Position numbers and translations under genes: made by a program
Assembly: GCA_036850595.1 (NCBI GenBank)
Contig: CM072162.1
Span: 22,553,791 to 22,617,790, forward strand
Direction: 5' to 3'
From: Rhyacichthys aspro
Lineage: Eukaryota; Chordata; Actinopteri; Gobiiformes; Rhyacichthyidae
DNA: 64,000 nucleotides
Shown here: one piece after another, positions 23,290-33,660 of the stretch
Layout of the letters: each line of letters opens with the position of its first letter
Position numbering within the stretch: the stretch's first letter is position 1
Notes under the pieces: generated by a model
Told to the model about the DNA's origin: nothing
Database searches by the model: none
Seen by the model: the letters and a program-made list of their open reading frames with translations, nothing else

Positions 23290-23630
23290 ATGTTTGGAGT
23301 AGAGTCACGCGTGTGCAGCCTCAGTGAACGCTCAGCCCCGTGTTGGCGTGTTGTTGTGGACATGTGAGCAGCGGGGGACATCTGTTTGGAGCCCGGAGCT
23401 GTGTGTGGAGAGTGTAGGGGCCACAGGGGGCCACAGGGGACCGGGGCCGACACAAACAGAGCCGGCTGGTGCGGAGCAGGCGAAGGGCACGGGCCTCAAA
23501 GACAACAACAACACTTCACTTAGGTCTAATTAGGAAGGGTCCGGGTTACGGGCTCCGCAATATGCTGCACATACGACACATACGAGCGCGCCGCGGGGCA
23601 TTGTGGGATACCTGTCTGGAAACATGCCCT
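23290..23630. promoter_or_regulatory. GC-rich unique patch
   Basis: GC- and CpG-rich run including ggggccacagggggccacag and gagcgcgccgcggggc, followed by cattgtggga. Several mutually overlapping frames are open on both strands, as expected from GC-rich non-coding DNA. Possible regulatory element or small CpG island. Confidence 0.3.
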
Positions 23631-23949
23631 GGTGTTGAGAGACTGGAGTATAATGGATAGATGTAGACACGCAACATATTTGACCATTTGAGGAGGATTC
23701 AGTGAGATATATTATATTATATAGATTTCAGCACTGATTTTATCCATTAATTCACTTTTGGTCAAAGATTTTCATGTTTATTTGGGAAAAAATAGCTCTT
23801 TTTCCAGCTTCATTAGCAACAGTGTCCTTAAAGTGGACAAGTGTACCTCATCTTCCACCAAGTGTAGTTGTAACGAAGCTAATTAAAAGACGAGTTTGAT
23901 AAATAAACAGAACTTTAATCCAACCATAGATCCTAGTCTGGTCTTAGTT
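23631..23949. other. No feature seen
   Basis: Short AT-rich spacer. Confidence 0.4.
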
Positions 23950-24060
23950 CTTTTATACTGGCCTATTTTTATGCCTTTTTTTTTTTTATGTTGAACAGTT
24001 TTTCATTTGTCTGTGTAAATAAATACTCAGGGAAGTGACAATAAATGAATCTTGAATCCT
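23950..24060 (+). mobile_element. LINE 3' tail fragment
   Basis: The ending gtgacaataaatgaatcttg followed by aatcct has the form of a fish LINE 3' terminus; only the last hundred bases are present. Confidence 0.4.
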
Positions 24061-24457
24061 TTAGTCTGGTCCAGATCTGGTCAAATAATCCATGAAATGT
24101 TTGTTCTTTTCATTTAAAACATTAATGACACATAGATGTTTGTTTATTCTATTAATTCCATGAGGATTTATTAAATTAGCCATGTGTTCGGTTTCTGACA
24201 AACATTTTTTTCCCATTCTATATTTATATAAGTCATAAAAAAGAGTTTGTCTTTGATAAACAGGAGATTATGCAGTAAATTTATAGAAAAATTGTTGGTA
24301 CAGAGTCGCTATCGGACATTTTTGAAGAGTAGTTTTCACATAAGATGAATTATTTTCTTAAAAGGCTCAGTAAAATCTGTGTAAATTGTGTGCCATGATT
24401 ATAAATAGCTCTTTGGCCAAATATGAAATATATGTAGCACAGTTTTTCATTGGCTTT

Positions 24458-24766
24458 TTACTTCATTTCCATCTTAAGGAAGTATAGTCCTGCCCTGAAC
24501 CACCGTAGGGTCATCAGTGTGTCTTTATACTTCCTTTTCTCGACTCTAAAGCTTTTCTTGAGCTGATCCCAGAGCAGTTTTACCCTGGGCTCGTACATCC
24601 ACAGATCTGCAGTGAGTCTGGATGAAAGGCAGCCGGAGCTCAGCCAACTGTACGCCGTATTGATGTCGGAGAAAATGAACTGACTCCTGCATCGATCCGC
24701 TCTGGGAAAATGTAGAAATAGAGCCGGTAAATCTGCTCTCTTGTCTAACAGCTTAACGGCAGCCAT
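24458..24766 (-). CDS. Unrecognised 102-residue open frame
   Basis: Starts MAAVKLLDKRADLPALF with a favourable start context (A at -3, G at +4) and ends RWFRAGLYFLKMEMK. Composition is protein-like: mixed charges, few low-complexity stretches, and a basic helical-looking stretch LKKSFRVEKRKYK near residues 68-80. I know no family with this sequence. No splice site, upstream promoter or poly(A) signal is evident, and the start (AAGATGGCTGCC) also reads as a YY1-like site. It could be a lineage-specific small protein, a transposon relic or chance. Confidence 0.2.
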   Translation of the reverse strand: MAAVKLLDKRADLPALFLHFPRADRCRSQFIFSDINTAYSWLSSGCLSSRLTADLWMYEPRVKLLWDQLKKSFRVEKRKYKDTLMTLRWFRAGLYFLKMEMK

Positions 24767-24999
24767 CTTTTCTTTTTTTTTCTATGTAAACCAGGCTGAT
24801 ATTGGAGCATTGATGTTTTCTAGAGGGCAGTAAAGCATGTGAAAGCTGTATTGGCTTGTTTTGTTCTCTTTTACATGAGCAATACTGTGTTTGGGTCGTC
24901 AATACAGCAGCCGACTGAGTTACTGCCAAAGACTGGACTTGATGGTCGGGACAATGGAGATAAGGCACAAAAAATCTGTCCAAACTAAGACTTAACCAG

Positions 25000-25450
25000 G
25001 AAATAAAGAGACTAAAACTAGGGCTAGAGCAGGAGAAAACTACATCACAACAAACTAGGACTCTGGACTTGAACTAGGACTGAACATGGCCAATAAAAAA
25101 CAATAAGAGCCAAAACTAATGGACTAAACCAAGACTATATCAAAGTGCTAAACCAATCAGAACTAAAACTACCTTCTGAACCTGCAAGAAATTCAGGAAA
25201 CTTGATTGGACTAAACCATGAGCAAGCTAAGACAAAAGTGAAATAAAATAAAGTAGAAATCCACAGGTAAAGTGAGAATAAAAAAAAATTACATTAAATT
25301 AAATTAAACAACAAATTCAGGACTAAACACAAGACTAAACCAGCATTAAACCAGAAAAATCTAAACTACATCAAAATCTCAGAAATACATCACAATAACT
25401 AAACCAGGACTAGATCCCAACTAAAAACCAAGGACCAATTTTGCTTTATT
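25000..25450. repeat. Degenerate GACTAAACCA-type repeat
   Basis: The words ggactaaacc, aactaggact, actaaaccagg and variants recur irregularly across the interval, and weaker ones continue at 26,310-26,410. The reverse orientation (cctggttagtcctggtttag) appears at 51,740-51,780. This looks like an old tandem array of about 10-11 bp units. Confidence 0.5.
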
Positions 25451-25742
25451 AAAGACTAAACCCAGGAAAATCCAGGGTTTATTAACGTCTCGCTTCTTCG
25501 ATCCAGTCCAGGTCTGGCATGTGTTGTTGTTTTCTCTGTTGTCAGTTTCCAAAAGGATCCTTCATTGTTCAGCAGCAGTGAGGCCTATGGAAACATATGG
25601 TCTGATGAGATGTTTTGAACATGCTGCGTGGCTCCATATGTGCTTCATTGTTAATGAGTGGAAATAAAGGAGAGGAAAATACTGACCTTATCTTGTCATT
25701 ATCTTACTGTGTCTATGTTATAATCCTGTAAAAATGCAGCCG

Positions 25743-26222
25743 AGGGACCTCTCCTGCTTCTCTTTTATTAAAAAATAAAACCAGACCAGTTTTTCCTCCA
25801 AAATACTAATCCATTTGACCAAACTGAAGTTTAGAGTTTAGCGTTAGCTTAGCTGTGACTTCAGCGTCAGAACGACAATTATCTCCTCCTCGTTAAACAT
25901 TACGTGATTGAATTGACAGTATTTATCTGTGTTTTACGTTGCCTCCCTTTTCTCTGTTGATGCTTTTCTTTTTTCAGCTGTTTCTCTGTTAAAAGACATA
26001 TTCAGCTGAAAATACACTTTATCTGCAGCTATTAAACTTCCTGGAACGTCATGTGACAAGTGTCGACCAATGGGAGCGCTCCTTTTTGGAGCATGTGATT
26101 GTCCAAGGTTTTCTGTTCCTGAATAGAGGTTCTCATCTATTACAATCCCTTACAATAAACAGTAGATGGATCAGAAAGACACAAATTATTGCTTTTACGA
26201 TAAACTATTTGGGTTTAAACCA
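25743..26222 (-). repeat. Interspersed element, subfamily B, copy 3
   Basis: Full-length minus-strand copy. It runs from gagggacctctcctgcttct through ccagtttttcctccaaaata, cgtcagaacgacaattatct, gtcgaccaatgggagcgctc and the intact ctttttggagcatg hairpin to the outer end aactatttgggtttaaacc. Confidence 0.8.
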
Positions 26223-26425
26223 TTTTCCAACAAGAATAAAAACATATCATGCACAGTCTGTTCAATCTTAAATTTAATGTAAATGTCAGTCTGGAGATTG
26301 TTTCATTAAAAGAACCTGAAGTGACTGAACTAGAGCTAAACAAGGGTTAACCTAAAATAATCATAGCAGGTTTAATCTGATTAAACTATAACTAAACAGG
26401 AGCTAATTATGAAACTATAATTAGT

Positions 26426-26452
26426 AAAAAAAAAAAAAAAAAAAAAAAAAAA
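26426..26452 (+). repeat. Poly(A) run, 27 nt
   Basis: An uninterrupted 27-A run. No retrocopy body was recognised upstream, so it may be a simple homopolymer or the tail of an old retroposed sequence. Confidence 0.9.
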
Positions 26453-26589
26453 GAGACATGTAATTGAATTAGAAGCATCAATATAAAGAGACATTATGTG
26501 CCTCTAGTGGTCATCAGTGGGATTAGACTCTATACAACATACGTCCAGACTGTTTTATTAATAGATACATGTTCTACTTCTGTTTGATG

Positions 26590-27130
26590 CAGCGTCCTTG
26601 TTTCTAAATAAAATCAAACTCCGAGCGGTGACTGTCATTGTCGGATTTATCGTCTCTGTTTTGCTGTGATTTGAGGGACATCTCGCTCATAAAAGCCTTC
26701 ACTGGAACCACCAGAAGCAGATGCATTCATTTAGCGTTTTTGATGGAAAACACCCCGTTCTGCTCGTGCGTTACTGCCCCGCGCTGCCGGCTTGATGGCT
26801 CCAATATGCTCCTACACCGGCGCTCTTTAAGTATGCAGCGCGCGCCACATCCGATACCCTTTAGTGCACACGGACTGAGTAGCTGTCAAAAATACAACAG
26901 GCATCTCAAGTAATTATGCAGATTTATGCAAAACATTAACAAGAAGAATTAAAGGCACAAATGAGGTGGCTACACTTGAATTGTTAAGATTATGAATAAT
27001 TACCATGAATCTTTTTGCTCCTAATATAACTTGTTTTTGATAAACAAAGCCTTAATTATCGCAATACTTTGGAGGATTGCGGTGACCTTCATTAATCTTA
27101 GACAACAAGTCTCCGGTGAGATTTGAGACG
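26590..27130. promoter_or_regulatory. Strong enhancer-like block, homeodomain and forkhead rich
   Basis: Unique sequence with three TAATTA sites (26,911-26,916; 26,997-27,002; 27,053-27,058), a forkhead-type ATAAACA at 27,040-27,046, gcagatttatgcaaaacatt, and a well-ordered purine/pyrimidine mix without reading frame. One of the most convincing conserved non-coding textures in the window. Confidence 0.55.
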
Positions 27131-27580
27131 AGGCACGTGCACGCGCTCTTACGGGGTAAACGCGCACAAACGCACGCCAGCACATATGCTAACTAGCCAC
27201 TTCAGCCCGGAGCCAACACAACAGACAGGTACGTCTCACGGTTTAAGCCAGAAGTGCTCCAGCGAGTCCCCGGTGAGCGTCCAGGAGCAGTAAGCCACCA
27301 GGACAGATGCAGGCTCACACTTCTCCTCACACTCCTCACACTCGCAGCGGGCGACCGGGAGGCTCCTCCGAGAGTTGGCAGCACCGGGTCCTTCGCTAAT
27401 TACAATTACAACTCACTTCACTCCCCTTTACCGCGCTCTCCTCCAGCTTTGGACATGAATATTCCAGCCGAGCCGCGCTGCATCGGACACGCCGCTCCGC
27501 GTGAGCCGTAATTAAGTAAATACTAAGGGAGGCTTCATGAGGAATAAGATTGGAGAGCGATTACAATAGTGACTAACTAG
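27131..27580. promoter_or_regulatory. GC-rich then homeodomain-rich enhancer-like block
   Basis: A CpG-containing first half (gcacgtgcacgcgctcttac) leads into a second half with TAATTA at 27,397-27,402 and 27,509-27,514 and gagcgattacaatagtgac. Open frames on both strands overlap and are not credible. Confidence 0.45.
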
Positions 27581-28389
27581 TTTTATTTCATTCAACACAC
27601 AACTTTAGTTCCCTTTTTGAGCTGTACACTTGCTCCTGGTGTCTTTTGTCTTCAGGTAAAAGCTCGTTGTTCAGATCAAGTCCCAAGAACAACATCAGAG
27701 GCAGCAATCTTTTCAAAGATGTCAAAGATAACACAATAAGACTTTAAAGAGGATATAACGCTCAAATGGAGAGGCTATATTCTTGATAAGGAGTTTATGA
27801 ATACTGATATCCATCCAAATGAATGAATGAAAGTCAGTTTAATGGTGGATTTCTGACAAATATTAGCTAATTTATCTTTAACTAGTGGGCCATATGCAAT
27901 AAAATCAAACAGTGTCAACAAACCTAACCTACTGAGCTAACAAACATCCAAACTGACTATTTAAGGATACGACCATAAGATAAAAGGAAACAGGACACAA
28001 GAAAATGGACTCTCTGTTTGTTAAAGAAGAGGAACTAACGCTGCTGTCTCTTAAACCCTTTAGAGTCAGATGAACAACTCGTTTGTCGCGTCGTGCCTCG
28101 AGGAATTAAAAGCAAAGGTCAAAAGTGGACGATTAAGTTCAAAGATTCAGTGTCAAAAATTGAGCACAATGGTAGAGAATCCTGCTCCAAACTAAATATT
28201 AAACTACAGTATTGCAACCTTTCATTTTCAGGTTAGCTTCACGGCTATTACAACAAATCTAATCAAATCAGGCTCATTTTGCAACACAATCGTTACCAAA
28301 CCGGTCTGTTTTCTGAGCAGACGAACTCCAAACAAGTCCACACTTTCTGATGTTTTTCTATGAAACAAGTCCTATATTAATGTACATAT
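27581..28389. other. No feature seen
   Basis: AT-rich spacer; nothing supportable. Confidence 0.4.
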
Positions 28390-28415
28390 TTAAAGCCACA
28401 CTATTTAATTATGAG

Positions 28416-28429
28416 CCAGTAGAGGGCGC
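28416..28429 (+). promoter_or_regulatory. CTCF consensus match 1
   Basis: CCAGTAGAGGGCGC fits the known vertebrate CTCF core CCASYAGRKGGCRS at all 14 positions. Occupancy is inferred, not shown. Confidence 0.5.
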
Positions 28430-28458
28430 AGATCACCTTCTGTGCAACTACACTAGCA

Positions 28459-28469
28459 GCGGCCATCTT
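28459..28469 (-). promoter_or_regulatory. YY1 consensus match
   Basis: GCGGCCATCTT is the reverse complement of AAGATGGCCGC, which fits the YY1 consensus AARATGGCBGC. Confidence 0.4.
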
Positions 28470-28651
28470 TATTTACAAATAGAGACTTTTAAGACGATCA
28501 GTTTGGATGAAAAAACATGTTCTGAAACAACATTTTAGTGTAGTTTGTACAAATATGACTCTGTAAGGGCCTATATTATTTATTATATGTGTCGTCTCTC
28601 TCGCGATTAGTCCTCGTCCCGGGACAGGAGAGTTATATTAGAGGTTTGTGT

Positions 28652-28665
28652 CCAGCAGAGGGCGC
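28652..28665 (+). promoter_or_regulatory. CTCF consensus match 2
   Basis: CCAGCAGAGGGCGC, again 14 of 14 to the CTCF core, in the same orientation and 236 bp from the first. Confidence 0.5.
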
Positions 28666-29019
28666 TGTGTCAGTGAGATAGACCTGATTCTACTGATCTC
28701 AGGTCGAAGAACCATCAAAATGAAAAGGAGAAGATGTATTTTTGGGCTAAAAGTTACACAGAGTAGCTTTAACAGAGCATAAAACTTTAGCTTAACTGCA
28801 GCACATCAACAGGTCAAATTGTAGCATGATCTAAAACACTAGGCTATTTATGAAGTGCCAGTGTTTTTCTAATGTTTGTAATGTTTTGGACCCTAACCAA
28901 ACTCAGTATTCATTGCAATTTCCAAAGACTGCATCACAATTCAAACATTTATCTCCATTGTGTCCAATTAGAGACTTGAAACACTGGCCCATATTGTAAC
29001 GTGAACTATCTAAGTCCTT

Positions 29020-29480
29020 TTTTTCCCATTCTCTTTTACATATTCAGCGTCCCTCCAGCTTCACAGCCCTCCTTCGTATAATCGCTGCATAACTCTTACG
29101 CAATAATCACATGTAAATGACCACTGCTCGCCGCTCTCTCGGTTCACATAATCTTGTAATGACCTCTTGTAACACGCTCGCTGTGATATTGGCTCTAATA
29201 GATTGTTCCTACTCGAGTTTTTCTTGTATTTTTAAGCGCGGGGAGAGTGAGGCTGGCCTATTAGCACCGTGACACCAGTGATTTAATTTCCCCTCGTCTG
29301 GTTTGTGCGTGGCTGCCGTGTGTTGAAGTGTGTGGAGGCCTCGTGTTTAGCATGCGACAGGCGTGGACAGTGATTGGGCTGCGGCGGACGATGATTTTAA
29401 TAAACACAACCCTGACTGAGGAGGCCACAGGTCAGAGTACTGTTTGGATTCATCAGCTGCATATGTAGCACCGAGCCCTG
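29020..29480. promoter_or_regulatory. Strong enhancer-like block
   Basis: Long unique block with ataatcgctgcataactctt, cacatgtaaatgaccactgc, tctaatagattgttcctact, ccagtgatttaatttcccct, and adjacent E-boxes CAGCTG at 29,454-29,459 and CATATG at 29,460-29,465. No reading frame of note. Confidence 0.55.
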
Positions 29481-29877
29481 ATGCAGAGGATACAGAGGAT
29501 ACTATAAGAGGCACTTACACGACTGGAGGAAAACACTGACTTAAAGCATGTATTTGTTGTTGTTTGGTCTTTTTCTAATGTTGGAGTGGCACGCAAGGCT
29601 GATACCAAGAAAACACACAAGAATATGTTTGATCTGGACCTCTACTGGATCATTTGGGCTGTCTATTTGCTCTCCTACTGTTTTATGTCAAGAATACCAT
29701 AATATTATTGGGATTTAGCCATTCTTTGTGATATTGTGGTTATAGATATTGCGATTAAAGATAAATTTAACATTTACTGAGCAGTCCATCAGTACAACCT
29801 GTGCACACAAAGGCTGTACGCAGTATTTAAAACTACTCAAATCCAACAAGAATGGAGAGGAAAAAGTCAAAAATCCA
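29481..29877. other. No feature seen
   Basis: AT-rich spacer before the next B copy. Confidence 0.4.
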
Positions 29878-30363
29878 CCTCCTGCTTCTCTTTTGAAAGA
29901 GAAAAAAAATAAAACCAGACCAATTTTTCCTCCAAAATACTAATCCATTTGACCAAACTGAAGTTTAGAGTTTAGCGTTAGCTTAGCTGTGACTTCAGCG
30001 TCAGGACGACAATTATCTCCTCCTCGTTAAACATTACGTGATTGAATTGACAGTATTTATCTGTGTTTTACGTTGCCTCCCTTTTCTCTGTTGATGCTTT
30101 TCTTTTTTCAGCTGTTTCTCTGTTAAAAGACATATTCAGCTGAAAATACACTTTATCTGCAGCTATTAAACTTCCTGGAACGTCATGTGACAAGTGTCGA
30201 CCAATGGGAGCGCTCCTTTTTGGAGCATGTGATTGTCCAAGGTTTTCTGTTCCTGAATAGAGGTTCTCATCTGTTACAATCCCTCAGAATAAACAGGAGA
30301 TGGATCAGAAAGACTGTTTTTTCACAAATGATTGATTTTACAATAAACTATTTGGGTTTAAAC
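29878..30363 (-). repeat. Interspersed element, subfamily B, copy 4
   Basis: Full-length minus-strand copy, very similar to the one at 25.7 kb across the tail, the cgtcaggacgacaattatct block, the palindrome core and the hairpin. The poly-purine piece after tgcttctctttt differs (gaaagagaaaaaaaa). Confidence 0.8.
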
Positions 30364-30599
30364 TTTTTTTCAGGCACAGTCTGTAAAGGAAACATAATCT
30401 TTAATTAAAAGTTATGTTTAGGAACTCGTGCTGTTACCTCCTGCTTTCAATAGTGAGGCCTAATGAATAAGACTAAAGACCAAAAACACATTGTTATGAC
30501 AGGTCTAAACATTGCCTTTGTATTTTCCTGTATATTTCTAAGTTAAATGCAGGTTAAAAGCCTCTGTGCCTCATGTTTACTGCTGTCTCTGTGTTTACC

Positions 30600-31270
30600 C
30601 AGCTCTCCGTTCAGGCCTTGTGCTGCTTCTCTCAGAAACATGGGGCTCGTGGTGTTAATTGAAATTAGTTTAACGAGCTAAAGTTTAGAAAAGTGAGGCT
30701 TGTAGGAGGAGACATGTGGAGACAAAGAGAGGGCAAGGAACAGGAGAAGGATGGAAAAAAACGCCTAAACTTTCTTTAATTATGTTTACCCAACAGGCCT
30801 CGCTTCCTCATTTAAACAGCATAAACATCTGGCCGTGGCGCGGCACTAGCTCGGCGGCAGTAGTCAAGCAAATCTTGTGGAAAATAATGAAATTAGATCG
30901 GCGGTGCTGTGACAGTGGAAGGGCAGAAGACATCCGCTCCATGTTAATAAAATTGCCATGAATGACTGAATACAATTAGGAAATTGTCAGTGGCGGCGGT
31001 GAACTTTTGTCTCTCGCCGATGTTTGCATCATTCGATTAAGGCTGCAATTTGGACTTGTTTATTTGCGGCGGTGGTGGCTTTTATTAATTGTGACCCGGC
31101 GGTGATTGGCCTGCGATTAAAGCAGTCAGATATGATGTTTGTGCGGCGGAGGGATGGCTCCGTGGGCAGCCTGACGGAGGACACTGTTTATTACTGTTGT
31201 TTATCTGGGCTCCGTGTGAGTAGGACGTACAGCACACAATCAACGGATGTTTGTTCAAGGCTTACGCTGC
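30600..31270. promoter_or_regulatory. Strong enhancer-like block, long
   Basis: About 670 bp of unique sequence. It contains gtgttaattgaaattag near 30,652, TAATTA at 30,777-30,782 directly followed by a forkhead-type GTTTAC at 30,784-30,789, tttattaattgtgacc near 31,081, ATTGG near 31,104 and several CGGCGGT repeats. Two frames of 81 and 97 codons are open by chance. Confidence 0.55.
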
Positions 31271-32679
31271 TCGACCTCTGCGTTATAGCTATGAAAATAA
31301 GATGCTTTTCACTTTAGTTGTAGCTTTAAAACAGATCTGATGTGGTAATAAATGAATATGAATACTTTAAGGAGGAGTGAGGTTGGAGTTCATGTCAGTT
31401 TTTGCAGCGATTAATGCAAAGAAAGTGGTAATAACAGCTTTTAAATAAACCCATCCACCAACACACATCCATAAGACTCTCCAGAACCAGAACTCAACAG
31501 TGATGGGTTTGGAATATACAACAATCAAACCTTTATTTTATCATCAATATTTCATTATTAGTTATTATTACCTGTTCTGAACCATTTAGAATCAGCTGTA
31601 GCTTCTTTGTCAGGATATAAACAGTCTATTTATGAATCAGATCTGGTTTTATTATGTGTTTTTAAATGTGTAGATGTGGATGAACTTGTGTGTGACTGAA
31701 TAAACCAAGTCCAAAGACAAATTTCTGTTTTTTACAATAAAGTTTCTATTCTTTTCTATTCTCAGTCTTTCTGTGAGGAGTCTGCATGTCCTTCCCGTGT
31801 TACCATGGGTTCTTTCTTCCTCCCACCGTCAAAAACACGCATGTTCAGGTGAATTTGTGACTCTAAAGTGCCCCTAGTGGATGAATGAGAGAGTGAATGG
31901 TTGTCTGTAAGTGTTAACCCTGCGACTAACTGTCCATTGTCCAACCTTCATGTGTTAACTGAGATTTTAAATGTGTATTTTCTCTCCAGTTTTGCCAAAG
32001 CACACTGTAAAAACCCAATATCAGATGAGAACAGTGAACTTTTATGTAAACATGCACCATCTTTACGTGATAAATACAGACAAATGGAAGAAATGGGGAA
32101 AAAAAATGCAAAAACTGTTCATTAATTGACTCCTATTGGGTTAAAACCTCTGAGTGAGTGCTTTCAGACACATTAGACTCTATTATACTTTCTTAATGTT
32201 TTCTAATCACCTTTATTTCTTTTCTAATGTGTTTGTTGCAGCAGCAGCACCAGAGACAAAGTGCTGGGTGTAAACCATGGGAGACGTTCTAACCAGACTC
32301 TGTCTCTGTGATATTCACCAAAAGTACTTCCAGTGTTTGTTGGCAGCGCCGTCACTCATCATTTGTAAAGCAGATGTGTCGACAAATTACAACAAGGACG
32401 ACTGCAACGGACACACAGCCTGACATCTGGCAGAGACCGAAATGAAAAACAGTCACTAAACACAGTAGTTATCAGGGGAACGGAAAAATGAGAGCTGTGA
32501 GTAATGTTTCTGATGCACTGTGACTGGCAGATTCATTTAAAGTGACTCTAAATACCAAACACTTAAATGTATATGTCAGTTACGTACAGTTTGTGTAAAA
32601 ATCATAGCTGAACACAAAGATTTGAGCTTATATATCACTCGGTTTTAAAAAGAGTGAAGTTTAAGGAGACGGGGTTAGT
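31271..32679. other. No feature seen
   Basis: AT-rich spacer. At 31,865 (gtgcccctagtgg) there is an incomplete CTCF-like word, one base short. Nothing else is supportable. Confidence 0.4.
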
Positions 32680-33146
32680 CCAAATGATCCAAAACACACC
32701 AGTCCAGCTCTGAATGGATTAAAACAAACTAAATGAAGGTTTTGGAGCGGCCTGGTCTAAGTCTGGACTTTAATCTGATTGAGATGCTGTTTCCTGATGT
32801 TAAAAAGTCTTCCAATGAGTCTGAATTAAAACAATTCCATAAAGAAGAGTGGCCCAGATCCTCCAGAGATGAGAAAGAAATCCTGCTTCTCAAACTCTTG
32901 CAGTTGTTGTTGCTGAGACACAACCAGTTATTAGGTTTAGGGGGCAATTACTTATTCACATGGGTTAGGTAGGTTTTGATAACTTTTTTCCCCTCAATAA
33001 ATAAAACGATCACTTACTTATTATCACACACTGTATTTTGTGTGTTTACTTGAGTTATCGTCTAAAAGTCTTTAATTTAAAGTTGTTTGATCTGAAACAT
33101 TTACATGTGACAAATGGAAGGGGGCAAACACTTTTTCACAGCAGTG
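32680..33146 (+). mobile_element. Tc1-like transposon remnant with transposase fragment
   Basis: At 32,683-32,700 the frame reads NDPKHT, the motif around the second aspartate of Tc1-type DDE transposases. From 32,733 another frame reads ERPGLSLDFNLIEMLFPDVKK, matching the SPDLNPIE block that carries the catalytic glutamate, and then KQFHKEEWPRSS. The two motifs are in different frames, and a stop precedes the second, so the gene is broken. The downstream non-coding part matches 5,199-5,490, and the end reads gaaggggg then gtgaaaaagtgtttgcccc on the other strand, terminating in cagtg|TA, which fits a TA target site. Confidence 0.65.
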
Positions 33147-33299
33147 TATCTAAATGAAGCACCTGAACAAAGAAAAAGCAAGTATTGGGACAAACTTTGA
33201 GAACAGACATCGTCATACTTTGTTTTCTTCTTGGAATCTACTGCATGTCCCACATATCCGTGAAGCACAGGGCTTTAGAAAATATATCCGTTCAGCGCT

Positions 33300-33660
33300 G
33301 TGTCTTCTTTCTCCTCAGGCCCAGCGTCTTCAGAGATTCCTTTTGTAAATTTGAAGATCCCTCTCCCGTCGCCGCTCGGCTGTGTTTACTCTCCAGCCTC
33401 ACTCCGGCGAAAGGCGAGGGATTACGTTTGAGGAAAAGAGTTGTCGTTTCGGGAGGAAATAATGGATTTGGACCCGAGAGCTCGACAAACACCGCACGAG
33501 GACGAAACACGGAGAGAAGACGACTCAGGGACGGGACACCTGCTCAAATCCAGTCCTGGAGTCTGGTCGGAGGCTGGATGTCCCACTTCAAGATGCCTCC
33601 AGTCTTCAGATCACAGCCTGGTTCAAAGTAATGGTTTGAACTGCAGACATTTTTAACTTT
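33300..33660. other. GC-richer block with splice-acceptor-like site and overlapping frames
   Basis: A very good acceptor (gtgtcttctttctcctcag, AG at 33,318-33,319) precedes a GC-richer stretch. Two plus-strand frames are open over it: one from 33,185 to 33,631, one beginning MSFREEIMDLDPRARQ at 33,441. Neither peptide is recognised and both cannot be real. Possible first coding region or promoter fragment, more likely chance. Confidence 0.2.

Larger units (their letters stand above)
28390..28772. mobile_element. 383-bp TTAA-ended inverted-repeat element
   Basis: The left end TTAAAGCCACACTATTTAAT (28,390) and the inverted right end TTAAAGCTACTCTGTGTAAC match at about 16 of 21 positions. Both ends carry TTAA, consistent with a TTAA target duplication (piggyBac- or Kolobok-type insertion), though the superfamily is not certain. 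No coding sequence. It contains two CTCF-consensus sites and a YY1-consensus site, listed separately. Confidence 0.45.

Noticed and set aside
26053..30408. Recurring frame beginning MTSVDQWERSFLEHV
   Set aside because: Same reasoning for subfamily B; it spans the palindrome core and is not preserved in copies 1 and 5.
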